The notes below the pieces were generated by a model. That model did not search any database and was not told where the DNA came from. It saw nothing but the letters and a program-made list of their open reading frames with translations. This document shows positions 22,860 to 35,251 of a stretch of DNA of 64,000 nt, in pieces. The stretch covers positions 95,446,540-95,510,539 of the forward strand of contig OZ020269.1 in the NCBI GenBank assembly GCA_963971225.1, given 5' to 3'. Origin of the DNA: Melieria omissa. Lineage: Eukaryota > Arthropoda > Insecta > Diptera > Ulidiidae. Position 1 is the first letter of the stretch, and each line of letters starts with the position of its first letter. The translations under genes and the position numbers were made by a program.

Positions 22860-23785
22860 TTTCTGGACAAAATGGGATATATTTTTTTTAATTTTTAAGA
22901 ATTTAATTAAATATCATAAGAAAATATATTAAGCTTTAAACTGGAGCAACTGCTGCACACCTATCCTACACATACATACATACATACGACTATGTATGCA
23001 TACATGTACATAGCTCAAATTTCATTCATTGTTATGCTTATTATCCTAACAAGTGTCGCAACAGAGCATCGCAAATATGCCACCAACTGGGCAGCAGAAG
23101 TGCGCTGCTCAGATGAAATGAAAACTTTATATATGCAAATTATTCGTGCTATCACTGAACACCCACGCGCTGCTCCGTGTCGGGTGTGCGCACTGTCCAG
23201 GCGTTCGTAAGCACACGAGCACTGCAGGGTCTGCAGATTTACAAAAGTGTGTAAATATCAAAAATTATATGCACCGTCGTTGTACGCATTGTACATTGGC
23301 CAGAGAATGAGTGAATGGACTTTGTTTGCATGTGATGAGAAAATTTGATGGCAAACATTTTATTGTGCGCACTAAAATTGCTTTTTGGGGGCGTAGCATT
23401 TTGCTGACAGTCGACATTCAGGATTTCATAATGCTGCGTAAATATTAAGTTGATGTAAATGAATTCGCCCTGCAGTGTACACAGCGATAAGACTGGACAC
23501 ATGGCTGTCACAGGCAATGTTTGCAATGGTATTGAAATTATTAAATTGAAATAGGCTTTTGTAGAAATCAAAAATTAAATTATTAACAATATTCATTTCC
23601 TTGTTTGCACTTTACAAATATTATGAAGAATTGCATAGCAAACAAATAATAATTGTTGTATTTTTGGTCTCTGAAACAATGAGAGAATTTGTTGGGAGAA
23701 TTGAAGTTCTTAATTAAATTTTTGAATTTCTTCTTTCCTTATTCGCTCCACTTGGCAGCATAAGGCTTCAATAATATTGTATTAG
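22860..23785. other. intergenic, no gene seen
   Basis: AT-rich with CATA tetranucleotide runs near 22,970-22,990. No gene-like structure. Confidence 0.5.
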
Positions 23786-23789
23786 TTAA

Positions 23790-23872
23790 CCCTTTCCGAC
23801 ATGGAAATAACAGCCCGCTGTATGAATTGTATGGGCTGTAGTCCAATATATTGGACATTGTGACTGAAAGGG
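23790..23872. mobile_element. 83-bp TTAA MITE, copy 1
   Basis: TTAA at 23786-23789 and 23873-23876. Ends CCCTTTCCGACATG and CTGAAAGGG. The interior, including GTATGGGCTGTAGTCCAATA followed by TATTGGACATTGTGAC, is nearly identical to the 83-bp copy at 24464-24546. Confidence 0.75.
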
Positions 23873-24109
23873 TTAAGTTAATCAATTCAATTTTTTTCCC
23901 GTTGCATGACTAACCAAGCAGTTCTAGGCATCTACCCATCCGTTGCTGATAGGATAAGGTAGATGATTTCTGTCTTTGATGGACATTGCTTCGTTTTTCG
24001 TTAGTCCGTACTGGCACTGCTGGTTGTTGTTGCGCTGGTACAACAATTCAAAATAAGGAACTGCTACGTGCTACCAAAAAGTATGAAACATGTATGAAAT
24101 TTTTTTTTA

Positions 24110-24630
24110 AGAAACAGGGTTTCTTGTTGTAGATTTTAATCAGAACACAAACTTTCCCTGATAAGGCTGCAAATTATTGGAAATTAAATAAATTTTGTAT
24201 CAATATTTTTTAATCATAGAAAAATTACGTAGTATTTGTGGAAAAATACAAAATTATCACTTTTTCAATTTATTTAACCATTATTAAAGAAACAGGGTTT
24301 TGATCAAACACGCTCAATTCGTAGACTTCAATTAGAACACAAACTTTCCCTGATATCGCTGCAAATTATTGAAAATTATTTCGGGGGAAAACAGTAAGAT
24401 TTTTGCAATGTCCCTTGAATTCACTTCTAAAAATATTAATTTGTTGGTGCCAACTTAAATTAACCCTTTCCGACATGAAAATAAACCCATTCTGTATGAA
24501 TTGTATGGGCTGTAGTCCAATATATTGGACATTGTGACTGAAAGGGTTAAACCCATAAATCAATCGTAGCTTTTGCTATAAGATGACAAATAGATGAAGT
24601 TGTTCTCAGGCAACTTGGGGGACGAAAGGG
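24110..24630. mobile_element. piggyBac-type MITE of the 520-bp family, copy 2, rearranged and invaded
   Basis: Homologous to 10757-11277 and 59876-60393. The right end (GACGAAAGGG followed by TTAA at 24631) is intact. The left end is replaced by a partial duplication of an internal segment (24110-24185 resembles 24280-24370). An 83-bp MITE is inserted at 24464-24546. Confidence 0.65.
24464..24546. mobile_element. 83-bp TTAA MITE, copy 2, nested
   Basis: TTAA at 24460-24463 and 24547-24550. The host repeat reads TTAAATTAAACCCATAAAT at the same place in its other two copies, so the empty site has one TTAA and the filled site two. Same length and sequence type as 23790-23872. Confidence 0.85.
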
Positions 24631-24639
24631 TTAATAAAT

Positions 24640-26060
24640 CTTTGAAGCGTGTTTTGTTTATGTATACTCTCAGTAATGTTAGATTTATTTACTTTCGAGT
24701 AAAAATTTGCTTGTGGATAAAAATAAAAATGAAAATTATTCATAAAAGGAAATAAACAAAAAGTTTGTAAAAACTTGTTTACACCAATGTGACTTTTCAC
24801 ATTTATAACACACGGGAAAAAAGTTGTCCACAAGAGGGTTGAAGAAAGGAACAGTTGTTTTCAAAGTTTAATTTCAAATTTGAAGCGATGAGGAAACTTA
24901 AGTTGACTTAGATATTTTATGCAAAAGGAAACTACGTTCGATGGCTCAATAAGCGATTCTTTAATTTCAGCTGCAGCTGGTAAAGTTAACCCTTTCACTA
25001 CAGATTTTTACTGGGTAAAGTTACAATTTTAAATTTTACGTTTTAGGCTTCTAAAAGGTTATATTAGCAACAATCCATAAGAAATTTTTAAATTTTTATA
25101 CTCGGACCCTGTATTATAGAGTGTTTTTCTGTGAGAGCAACCACAACGTTGTGGCTGTAATAATTACTTAAACAATAAACTTTTTACGCATAACGAAAAT
25201 TTGAATATTTCTGCATTTAGTTCAGCCAAAATTAAAAAAGTGTCTAAATTGAAAGAAAACGTCAAATTAAAAAGTTATCTAAAGTTTTCTTCTTCTTCTT
25301 CCATTATACCATTACAAAAAGTATTATATATATTTCTCTTCTTTAAACTTTAATATTCAGTTCATTAATTTCGTATTTTTCCTAAAAGTATTCTAAGGAC
25401 CAATAAAAAAATGTATTCCTGGAACCATAGAGGGTTCAGACGTCCATAAAGTAGCATGTTGCCATATGGCAAGAAAATAGGGAAAGTTTTAAGCCAGTAA
25501 GTCACTTAAGTCAGTAGTCACACGAATACACAATTTTTTTCCAATTCTCTTTCCATCCAAATGTTTGCAAAAATTATTTGATTTAGCTGTCAATCATATG
25601 GAATCCATGTTTTTCTACCTGACAAACATTTCCTCAAGTGTAAAGTTCTTGCAAATTGAATTCAAATCTTTCTTGAAACAAAACTCTGAAACTATAAATA
25701 AAACCTGAGTGCGCAGTTCTACTACTTACCACCTTGACTTCAATTTTTGTTTCTCTACAAATTTTTTCATGTGTAAAAAACTTGCTGTAGAACAATGTTA
25801 TAAAATGTCATGCCTGACGTCTTGTTGGGCCAATAATTTTTGCTGAAAATGCAAATACGAGTAATATTAAGTTCATTTATGCGGAAAACGCATTCAAGTG
25901 TGCAAATTGTAAACTGTTTGCGTGTATTTGCTGTCGATTTAAATCTTATTTAGGATTATTACCAAACCAAAAATGGAAGGTGCTAAAAATTCGATGAATA
26001 ATTTTAAGGACATAACTTTTTAGGTAATTTTATTTTAAATTAATTTAAACTAACATTTTT
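24640..26060. other. intergenic, no gene seen
   Basis: AT-rich. A TTAACCCTTTCACTAC phrase near 24,986 may be one end of another TTAA element whose partner I could not locate. Confidence 0.5.
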
Positions 26061-26069
26061 TATATGCCA

Positions 26070-26430
26070 TATTTTATTTTATTTTATTTTATTTTATTTT
26101 ATTTTATTTTATTTTATTTTATTTTATTTTATTTTATTTTATTTTATTTTATTTTATTTTATTTTATTTTTTTTTGTTTTATTTTATTTTATTTTATTTT
26201 GTTTTATTTTGTTTTATTTTATTTTATTTTATTTCATTTTATTTTTTTATTTTATTTTATTTTATTTTATTTTATTTTGTTTTATTTAATTTTTTTATTT
26301 TATTTTATTTTTTTATTTTATTTTATTTTTTTATTTTATTTTATTTTATTTATGTTATTTTATTTTATTTTATTTTATTTTATTTTATTTTATTTTATTT
26401 TATTTTATTTTATTTTATTTTATTATTATT
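26070..26430. repeat. (ATTTT)n pentanucleotide array, inverted relative to 22,170-22,855
   Basis: About 360 bp of ATTTT on the + strand, the complement of the array 3.2 kb to the left. The interruptions are mainly extra T and G substitutions. Confidence 0.95.
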
Positions 26431-28832
26431 TATTTTTTTTAATTTTTATAATAATAAATTATTCTAGAAAATAATATGAACACTAGACATGATTTAGTGT
26501 TGTGTGGGAATTCTTAATAATGGGTTCTCGATGCTGAAGAACCTCTTATTTTATGCAGTTAGGTGAAAAAGTACATAAGCTAAGCAATTTCGGGACAAGA
26601 GTGAGGCTTAACACATTAAAGCCGGGTACCAGTTCCGCCCATACGATTTTCATAAAATTTCATACACGACCTGGAATTGACCCAACAAAATTTCAGCTTT
26701 CTATCTCTGCACGTTACTGAGATATTCATTGGGTATTTTGTACCCATTACGCAGCAATGGTAGCTTTATTCCATACTTTTTTAAGTGATCAGCTAAACGC
26801 GTGAACAAAAGATGTATTGTTTATAGGTGAGTTAGGAGGCAGATTTTTGTGAAGTTCTAAGGTCACTAAGTTTCTTCACATTTTCCACCTCCGGAAAATT
26901 CACAATTTCTGGAGTCTGGTAACTCTAGCTAGATGGAAGAATTTTAGGGTGACCTCCACTAGACTAAGGTAGCTCCATCTTTACCCCAATCATCCCTATC
27001 AATGATTTTGAGATATCTCTACCACGAACTTTTCTGTGATTTTTTTAAAAAGTCAATTTTCATGGGTAAATTTTTACAAATTAGGCAGCAATGGGTTAAT
27101 AGCGTCGCATTGAGGTCGAAGTTTACAAAAAAGTTGGGAAATTAGACAAATTGCTCCACAGCTACTCAGAAGTTGCTCGTAGAGGGTTAAAATCTATGAC
27201 TGACCCCACTAGTTTTCTCTACTGAACATTTCTTTCAAACATATTTATACCCCATCTCCAACCCTTAATGGAGCTCCCGTACAAAATGGTAGTTTTTATA
27301 AAATAGGCTCCTATTGCTCCCAGGTTGGCCCCAAATGCATCAAATGTATGACCGATACCCATTTATTTTCTCTTGCGAGTGTTTCTTCCAAACATACCTA
27401 CCCGCTATCTTCAAGTCTTAAAGGGGATGCCAAACAGAACTAGCAATTTTCTATGGAATTGGTCCACACTTTTAACGTAGAAAAGTAAGTAAGGAAACAT
27501 CGTATCTCAGAAACTACTGAGCCGATTTAAATTAGTTGTTCAGCGACCGGCAACTTTCTTGAGTACAAAAAATACAAAATTACCTAAGGTTCAGAAACTC
27601 ACCACCAGAGCGCGTGTATCATACAGTCGGAGTTGTGTGGTTGTCAACTTTTGGATTTCTACGAAGCAATAACAGACATTTAATGTCAGAACCACATTTA
27701 CCTCGCCGTTTCGAATGGAAGTATAATTTTAGATAAGTGTTGCAGAAAATCTTTCATTTTATTCTGAGGCATCATTGCCTAATCATCATTATTGTGAGTG
27801 CCCTCTATAACTGCCAGGAGGAGGCATATTGCTCCAACTGGGGTTCCTGTAGAAAGTAAAGGAAGCGTAAGCTTGAGTCGTTTACCTCGACACTCTGACA
27901 TAGAAAGTTATAAATGAAAACCACTTTTTCGTTATAATGACAACTTCTGTGAAAAGTACTTGTAGGCATTCGCCTTCATTGGAGCACAGTGTGCAATGAT
28001 AACTTTAGTAAGTATTTTTATTTCAGATTTGGTGAACCCCAACGGGTTTTTCCTCTATTGTTTGCAATCACTATGGTTAGTCCATAAATGATTAACTGTT
28101 GAATTGTTTGCAATTTTCTAACCAACAAAGCAGAAATCTCACGCATGGCTTTTGATTTTCAATGCCCACAGAGAGTGAAACATACACCTTCGTCAAATAC
28201 AAAATTCCTGAATTGCCCGAAATTTCTGCTTGAGTTGAAAGCAGCAACAAACCATCTGTGGTGAGAGAAAATGTTTTCGTGTAGCACTTTTATGGCATTT
28301 GACGCCTGCAGCTTTCATTTTGCACGAAATATGCTACACACATGAAAACATACCAGTGCATGCACATGAACATTCTTATGTGTGTGTGTATGTATGTATG
28401 TATGTATGAAAGATATTGGCGAAAATTGAAAATTGCAAGGACGAGTGAAAATCAAAAATTCAATTTGGCTCGTCTGTGCTTTGTCCTGGTGGCCATTTAA
28501 TTGGCACAACACAATTGTTAGTTTGATTTTTCAATTTTGTGTGCGAACTCTAAGATGTGTGTGTGGGTGATATGTATGTAGATAAATTGTATATACATAT
28601 GTATATATACAAAAATTGAGCAATATGTCATATTGTGTATTGGCGTATATATGCATACAAGTATTTGGGGAATTTAATTTGTGGCAAGAAACTTTACCAC
28701 AACATGTGTGACGTTAGTATTTAAATTGCATTGTCGACATTAGAAACTATCAAATATTTCAATATTATTCAAATACATATGTAAATTTATTGTATTAAAT
28801 TAGTAATGATGGTTGTTTCTTTTACTGCTTAA
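26431..28832. other. intergenic, no gene seen
   Basis: Diverged AT-rich sequence. Phrases such as CAGCAATGGGTTAATAG and CTCGTAGAGGGTTAAA hint at old TTAA elements, but I could not pair ends. A (TG/TATG)n microsatellite lies at 28,379-28,410. Confidence 0.45.
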
Positions 28833-29927
28833 CCCTTTCCGGTCAATGTCCACATTTCTTGAGATACAAATTGTTCCTTCAAAATATTGACTCTTATTGG
28901 ACATTTTAGCAATAAAATATAAAAAAATTTCAAAAATTTAATTTTGGTTGAGAATAACAGCTTCATCAATTTTGTACGATATATCGTCCAATGGTCCGCA
29001 AAGGAGTCAAAATGCAAGAAATTTTTGTTTCATTTTTTTGAGTTTTATGAACAATTGATAAAAAACATTAATTTTAACAACAAAAAAATCAAAACTTGAT
29101 TTCATTTTGATCGAAACTTATATAAATTTTATATATAAAAACAATTGAGTCACATTTATTCGGCTTTATATAACCGTTGTTGTTGTTGCAAAGCCCTTTT
29201 CCCTCAATAAAACACAGAATCAATTAAAATTCGTATAGTTTTACAGAAAGGCACTGAATATAGCCGATTCTTATCATCGTAGTGGGAGTGGCAAGTACGC
29301 ATGTCTAATCTTACATAACCTGTGTCTGCCCAGTAAAACACAAAATCCTCTTAGTAATTCTTATTTTTAATCGAAAATTGCCAAATAGTCGAATTTTATT
29401 AGCCACGTAGTTTACAGGAGGGCGTGGCAGGCATACAAACGGAAAAAATCTGTTACCAAACCTATAATTAAACAAAAATGCAAACATAACTTGCAACCTT
29501 TGCTTTCCATTTGTACGATATATCGTACAAAGCCTTGCAACCCTTGTGGTCATTTGTACGATATATCGTACAATTTTTTCAAAGGCTCAGGAAAAATATT
29601 TAGACCAAAAAATTTTGAATTTAATAAGTTTTATAAATCAACTGGGATTTAAACTTGGAAATTGTTTAGCTTTTTGCTTCTAAAAAGTATTATTTAAAAA
29701 ATCGTACGCAGAAGCATCGGTTTTTCAAATTCTTGCAAAAAGCCGCTTACAAAACGCATTAATACTGTGTAGCCGCGGCTATAATGATTTATATTTTTAA
29801 ACAAAATGATACAACACAGCCTACTTTATACGATTTAAAAAGCCGTTCCATAAAAAATGCGTTCCCTGTCAAATAAAAAATCTTGGAAAACAATTGTACG
29901 ATATATCGTACAAATTTCTGGATAGGG
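28833..29927. mobile_element. TTAA-flanked non-autonomous element with four palindromic 20-mers, 1095 bp
   Basis: TTAA at 28829-28832 and 29928-29931. The termini CCCTTTCCGG and (inverted) CCCTATCCAG are similar. Inside, the perfect palindrome TTGTACGATATATCGTACAA occurs at 29511-29530, 29554-29573 and 29894-29913, and with one change at 28972-28991. No transposase ORF; probably piggyBac-type. Confidence 0.6.
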
Positions 29928-29931
29928 TTAA

Positions 29932-32106
29932 GTAAATTTAATCCTTAATTATGCATTTTTTTTGTACAAGTGATGACAAAATGTTATTGAATTAAAGTTT
30001 ATATTGAAAGTAAAAACCTTTTGACGGATTTTTTCAACTTTTTTTACTACACACGAATTTAAAACTGACCAAAAAACATAGACAAGAAAACCTAACTGAT
30101 TTTTCACACTTTTGAAGAAAGCAAATTCTTTAGGGCAATAAAGCATCAAAAGTTTGTGATAAACGTTGCAAAAATACGTTTGTAATTTGGTTTAGAGACC
30201 GTTTAGATTCTAATATATCTTTTCATATTATAGTACATTATATCATATTAGAGTTCAAGTTAGTTTAGGATATATATCACCATATTATATTTTATCATAT
30301 TACATAATATATCGGCATATCCCAGAATGTAGATTACCTGACAGCCAAGTTTTTCTTTGATAAGGATTTAGTGAGGTTCAATCTCATGTAGAACCGGATT
30401 GGAACTGAGTGTTTTCCCGGTGATATCCCTATAAATATATACGGGCGGATCCAAGTTGCTTGGCACGGTTGGAGACGCTGTGGAATCTAAAATCTCTTGG
30501 CCCGATTATTACTGTAATGTCTTCCAGGCTGAGGTCACAGAAGAAGAAATGGCAGCTCTTGGTTCCCCTCTTTCAATCTGTAAGCTGCGTACTCATAAAA
30601 GCTCCATTCAAGAAACCAACTTAAGATGAGCTTAGTGTCAAACAGGATCTCCTGCGTGTCAAATTTGACCAACCTGGTTTGGGACCATAGTTGGTGTCAT
30701 ACTTCTGTCGAAGTTTTATAGATAAAATAGTGAAAGAAACCGTTCTTCAACTTATATGTACTTGTACCACATGATCCGGAAGAAGCAAGAGTCAACTGGG
30801 CAACTTCTTTTTCGACAATCAAGGGGATCTCGCCAAAAGAACTAGTTATTCACTGTCTACTAGGGGGCTTAAAGCGGTTTAGCGAGTCTTAAGTTCGATT
30901 GTTTATGGCATCACAATGGGCCTTTGTGGCCTAAGTGGGCTTTGTCTTGGGACAGTCACATCTACCTACCTACCTACTTAGCTTAGAATAAAGTTAACAG
31001 AGATCCTGTCACCTGGGACAATCTAAGATCCATGCAAATAAACAAAACCTACGACAACCAGCATTTCACTCTCTTCTTTTTCGATAAAAAATATTTCCTA
31101 TTTCGTATTTTATAAAGAAATAAATAGAAAAGTCACTTAATAATCACTCAACTGAACTTTGGCTCTAAATGCCCAGTTTGTTAAATTGTTCATTTTTGAA
31201 AAATCTAAAGTCAACATTAACACCAACCAGCTGCGTCGCACATTATTTTTAATCACTTCAATTTATTGCGTTCGTTTGGGAATTAACAACCGTTGCAGGG
31301 CATACTCGAAGTTCATTAAAAGGGACTTAGAAAAATTGCCGCCACAGCACCGAGGATGGGAAATTATTTCCAACATTAATTTCAATCTAAATTTGCCTCA
31401 GACATGGGCATTTTTCGACCTCCTCCTTTAAAGAACCTCGTTTTTATTTTCCCATTTTGTTTGTGCTTTGCCATAAAATTGTGAAAACTGTTTATGATGA
31501 AAGAAAGAAAAATTTCAAGTCATAAAAAGTACAAAATCCAGCTGCGATGCGAAGTGTGAGTATTTGCGAAGGCGATGTACATCTAAAAAGTTGGCGTCGC
31601 TCTGCACAATTTGCGGATCATAAAATAAATCAGTGTGGTAAGTGTGTTTTTTTTTAATTCATAATTTGCACCCAGCTGGAGCTGAGCCAGTGTGTTAATA
31701 TGTAATTTTGGACGCTTGAGTGAAATTTCATAAAATTAATGTGTGCATTCGAAATGAGTATTTGAAGTTTGGAACTCTGTTTTTGACAGCATAGGGGTCA
31801 GAGTTTTAGTTTTTCTGATGTTAGAGATTTTTTTAGTTAGATGTTGGAGTCTTTTGAAAATTGAGCTCCTGGCTGAGTCCTAAATGGAAGAACTTCTATG
31901 TAATAAATAGTTCAAGAGTTGAAGTCTAGTTGAAGCGTTTGGTGAACTCGTGCGACCTATGTCTTCCAAAGAAAGAATTGCCTTTTTAGGTTTTTTTCTA
32001 GATTAGTAACACCAGTATGGTCCTATGCTAGTTGGATCAAACATATTAGGAAAGCTTTTCTCTCAAACAATAATGTAGGAACGCAGGAATCAGGAGACGC
32101 AGGAGT
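29932..32106. other. intergenic with a probable non-LTR 3' relic
   Basis: The + strand around 30,360-30,985 ends with GGCATCACAATGGGCC, GGCCTAAGTGGGC and CTACCTACCTACCT, which resembles 3' ends of insect non-LTR elements (the related end near 54.84 kb is on the minus strand). The rest (ORF at 31,159 included) gives no gene I can support. Confidence 0.4.
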
Positions 32107-32114
32107 CTTATAAG

Positions 32115-32709
32115 CAGTGTTGGGACTTATTACTTTTGATAGTAACATATTACTTATTACACAATTACTGACATTTGAAAGTAATATCGTTACATTACTT
32201 ATTACTGGAAATGTGAAGTAATGTATCACAAAAAGTTATATATTATTTTCCGTCAACAAATCGAAATATTTGCGAAATTTCCAGCTATTAAAAGTAGTCA
32301 TTCTGCAAAAAAAACAATCACGTTAAATGTTTCTTTCATTTTGAATTACAATTTGAATTTCGTCACCTTTTTGTTAAAACCTCTTGAATTTGCTTGCAAA
32401 TGTTAATTGTTTCTCCACTACCAAACTCAGTTGGAGATGAAAGAGGCGAGCTATGTCTAATATGAACAAGTGCAGTGTTGTATAGTTGTAATAGATCTTA
32501 ATCATGTTATCAGTGCTGCTGTTTTACATGAAAAATAGAACTTTGTTGACTAAAAAGTAATATTGTAATAAGTAACTTGAAAAAAAGTAATAATATTACT
32601 GAAGGTGATTACTTATGGGGAAAAGTAACTAGTTACACTACATTTTTAAAGCCAAAGTAATATACTACGTAATTAGTTACACTACTTTAATATATTAGTC
32701 ACAACACTG
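32115..32709. mobile_element. hAT-type MITE, 595 bp, with perfect 8-bp target duplication
   Basis: Flanked by CTTATAAG at 32107-32114 and 32710-32717. Ends CAGTGTTGGGAC and (inverted) CAGTGTTGTGAC. The subterminal regions are dense in AGTAAT/ATTACT motifs in both orientations. No transposase. Confidence 0.9.
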
Positions 32710-32717
32710 CTTATAAG

Positions 32718-33706
32718 TAGCAAAGAACTTATACATCGATATGTATGTAAAAAAAATCTTATGGTTCTGTGCTTTTAGCCGATTAAGAGGGAATTGCCTT
32801 ACTCAATGGGAATTGCCTTACCTCAGTGACATACATAGATTGGTGAGGTTAATCCTCCATCTTCAATTTGGCCACATTGTTGCCATTAGAGTGTTGGGAA
32901 TGAATACCAAGGTACATCTTGAAGACTGTCTCCAGTTGTTGGCATTACTTGAGACTCTAGAAATGGTTGAATCTATGGATTTAAGTTATACATTGAGCTA
33001 ACACATACCAACATATACGTCGTTAGTTATCTGCTTGGTCCAAAATCCATGAAAAAACTCTATATTGTGACGATAATGCTCTGCAAAACTGTGCGCCACC
33101 TAGTATTAGCAACACGACAACACTAAACGTAGCAATTGTCGGCAGCATTGCATACTTTGAGGGGTTCATGGTCATTTCGAGGATATACTGGAATGTTCTA
33201 CAACGAGTTGGTTCCAGGTAAACAATTATAAAAGGCAGCCGGGTATGGTGCAGAGAGTCAGTTTGGTTTAAAAAAAAGAATGGTGCAAAATGGTGGTACG
33301 AAAAGTGAAGTGGAACTAAGGTACCAGTGAATCAGTGAAGTGAAAGTGAAGTGACTGTGGAAAATTACAAAAAAAGTGACTACAGTGGGTTCTGCGTTAA
33401 AAAATTTCAATGCGTTTTATTTTGGCACAATCTAGAGATACAAATCACGTCTGCTTTGGCCAGCAGAAGTAATTTACGTAAAAATATTGAAGAAGTAGTT
33501 TGTAATGTGTGTTTGTTTTTAAAAAGAAATGTGAACATTTAATCAATTGTTTTTATTTTAAATTTCCAGATCTTGAATATATTTGCCACGCTTAGGCTTT
33601 AATCTGATTTATACGGCTTAATCTATATTGGCTGAATAAGCCCAAGAAACCATTAGAATATAAAATTGTAGTTAATATTGTTCCTATATGTTAGGCCAGG
33701 ACATAT
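32718..33706. other. intergenic, no gene seen
   Basis: ORF 32741-33001 has no recognisable feature. 33,270-33,360 is rich in AGTGAA repeats. Confidence 0.45.
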
Positions 33707-33714
33707 AGTGTTAC

Positions 33715-33850
33715 CAGTGGTACACACATGATTTCATTTTGGGGGTTATGTGTACAACTTTTGAGCCGAATACCATTCGAAACCATATGTTGTACCAGCA
33801 ATTTTTGTGTTTGGGAGGTTTGAACCCCCTAACCACTGCTTGCGCCACTG
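33715..33850. mobile_element. CAGTGGCGC-type hAT MITE, copy A, 136 bp
   Basis: Flanked by AGTGTTAC (33707-33714) and CGTGTTAC (33851-33858), 7 of 8 bases equal. Begins CAGTGGTACACACATG and ends TTGCGCCACTG. The interior shares GCCGAATACCATTCGAAACC with the copies at 56865 (inverted) and 58593. Confidence 0.8.
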
Positions 33851-33904
33851 CGTGTTACTCATTTCCTGGAAATCTGTAATTAATTTATTTTTCAATTGAA
33901 TTGG

Positions 33905-34075
33905 ACTTTGCTCCCTCAGGTGATCTTTATTACCTATTACCGGATTGCGGCCTGCCGCAAAGTTTTCTCCAGGCGCCTCTGCCTTGCGCGCGTCTTCTCC
34001 AGTTGGAGAAGAGATAATAGGACGTCATCAACTTAGTCTTTTCACCGGAGACATAGTCTCCCTCTTCCCCAGCGT
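33905..34075. repeat. dispersed repeat, copy 1 (ACCGGATTGCGGCCTGCCGC type)
   Basis: Shares CGGCCTGCCGCAAA, TCTCCAGGCGCCTCTGC and GCGCGCGTCTTCTCCAGTTGG-like blocks with 51,480-51,615 and 63,890-64,000. On the minus strand the better copy could encode a short tail (DQLEKARAKQRRLE..NPITG), perhaps the end of a retrotransposon ORF. The identity is uncertain. Confidence 0.5.
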
Positions 34076-34375
34076 AGCCATTGGATGTTGATTCTAATTC
34101 TTCTCTGTACAGATTTTTGTTGTTGACTTCATCATTGCACAACCGCAAATATTAAAAAAGAACTTTGAATTGTGTATGTCCTTGAACTTTAAAGCCCTTT
34201 TAAAAGGACAACGAATCAGACAATGACAAACTGAGTATGCCATGTTACTATGAATGACTTCTAGTTTCACGCCTGTATAATATTTTGGATGGGTCAAAAG
34301 TACTGTCACACAGTGTAATTAAGGGTAATTTTTAAGAATGAAATACTGCCGATTCTTTTCAAAATAGAGCAATAA

Positions 34376-35251
34376 GTAAGGGAGAGGGCTGGGTTGTGAA
34401 CGAGGCTGGGTTGTGAACAATTACCGTTTTTTCTTTCCCTAATTGACATATCGCCAACTTGACATATTCAACTGTCAAGTTTGTCTTTTGATAGGACTCT
34501 ACTTTTGTGGTTACCTACTTTTGTGACAGCTACAGACATCGTGTTTCAAAATCGTCTGCGAAAACTTGTTTGCTTTTTTTAAAGTGCTATCCAAGTGACT
34601 GAACTTATTGCAAAAATGTAAGTTTAACACATATTTATTTGGGGTATTAATTCTATTTTACGATGCAATATTTGTTTATGTCGAATTATGATTGGAAGTG
34701 TCGTTTATTTTAAAGTTTCCAAAATGACATCGTGGTTGGGCTCTGAACCACTGTGGGGGCTGGGTTATGAACCACCTGATTTTTGTACTACATTTGTTCT
34801 GACACTGTCAAATATGGACGGATATATTAAAATAAAGTAATTTTATGTAATTTCAATCGATTTCGGTGAGTTCACTTGAAGTGAGAACGCGTTCGTTTTC
34901 ACAAATTGGGCACTTTCATTCATTTCGATTTTTGGCCTAAGTGTAACCTTTTGTCACCTCTTGAAACTTATTTCAAAATTATGGGTGTTTTCTTCGTATT
35001 TTCCGACTTTAATTGCAATTTGCCAGATGGTTCAAAACCCAGCCACTTTTTTGGAAAAGCGAAAAATCACGTCCTTAGAAAATTGGACGTAGAGAGTTAA
35101 ATGTTAATCAAAACGGTAATCTGTCTTCATAACAAATTTGCGCTTTATATTTACCTTTCCAATGGTATCTTCGATTTTTCGATATTTTTATTCTGTGAAA
35201 AGTTAGAGCCAAAAAACAAAACCCGGATCACACCCCAGCCCTCTCCCTTAC
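34376..35251. mobile_element. inverted-repeat DNA element with subterminal GGCTGGGTT repeats, 876 bp
   Basis: Ends GTAAGGGAGAGGGCTGGG at 34376 and, inverted, at 35251. The motif (G)GGCTGGGTT(G/A)TGAAC recurs near 34387, 34404 and 34759, with a variant near 34734 and inverted forms near 35025 and 35215. No transposase was recognised and the target duplication is unclear. Multiple subterminal repeats are what transposases of several DNA-transposon superfamilies bind. Confidence 0.65.

Noticed and set aside
26064..26474. Plus-strand ORFs of 97-136 aa made of FYFIL repeats
   Set aside because: Same artefact from the (ATTTT)n array.
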